Source: Pavlovales sp. CCMP2436 (taxonomy: Eukaryota > Haptophyta > Pavlovophyceae > Pavlovales). Taken from it: 25,468 bases of DNA. A program made the position numbers and the translations under genes. The stretch spans positions 695,615 to 721,082 of the forward strand of contig MU631314.1 in NCBI GenBank assembly GCA_026770615.1, given 5' to 3'. Below are positions 25,393 to 25,468 of the stretch, piece after piece. The notes under the pieces are model-generated. The model saw nothing but the letters and a program-made list of their open reading frames with translations, searched no databases and was not told the origin of the DNA. Numbering within the stretch: the stretch's first letter is position 1; every line of letters starts with the position of its first letter.

Positions 25393-25468
25393 CATGGCCG
25401 GGCGTTCACCAGTGGCCAGGGCTGCCGTGATCGCATCCTCGTCGTCCCCGAGCGCCTGGGGTGGGGGG

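Overview
This is GC-rich nuclear DNA from a eukaryote, most likely a unicellular alga (haptophyte, pelagophyte or similar; the lineage is inferred). The evidence is GT-AG style exon borders such as AAG|GTGAGT, LTR retrotransposons, a TA-target MITE family, many minisatellites and AT-rich spacers between GC-rich coding blocks. I see no bacterial operons, rRNA, tRNA or CRISPR. An assembly gap of 876 N lies at 10060-10935.

Layout. 1-4596: one probable host gene on the minus strand (988-2502, unknown function, 14-residue internal repeat, a stretch that looks double-frameshifted), two MITEs (2839-3005, 3501-3667), an AT-rich field of TTTCGCTGCGAAA-like palindromes, two candidate minus-strand exons (3877-3999, 4451-4596), and the first copy of a dispersed repeat (R1). 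4597-19003: a long, decayed Ty1/copia-type LTR retrotransposon on the plus strand (LTR, gag with zinc knuckle, Cys-rich segment, protease, integrase, RT remnants, RNase H, polypurine tract, LTR). It has been broken by (i) an R1 copy inside its 5' LTR, (ii) a younger LTR element in opposite orientation at 9607-12889, flanked by a 4-bp target duplication and carrying a highly repetitive ORF that runs into the gap, and (iii) a block of about 4.5 kb (about 13.19-17.68 kb) lying within the RT gene. That block carries degraded minus-strand genes: class I ribonucleotide reductase large subunit, a DnaQ-like exonuclease, and a LamG/ConA-like surface protein with a helical tail. A third MITE sits in the coding sequence of the last one.

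19004-25468: accessory DNA with two paralogous small ORFs (19667-20074, 21968-22216) sharing coding and 3' flanking sequence, a further R1 copy split by the fourth MITE, a perfect 32-bp inverted repeat (22958-23104), another R1 fragment, then G-runs, an 80-bp tandem repeat, a GT microsatellite and a 71-bp tandem repeat.

Most interesting: the compact same-strand RNR/exonuclease/LamG block, which looks like a piece of a large DNA virus or other foreign DNA inside a retrotransposon; the nested LTR element whose ORF contains three consecutive tandem-repeat families (22, 23 and 21 residues) plus a hydrophobic segment; and a covarying hairpin near the start of the copia LTRs. Several apparent frameshifts could be assembly errors, and nothing here was verified by database search.
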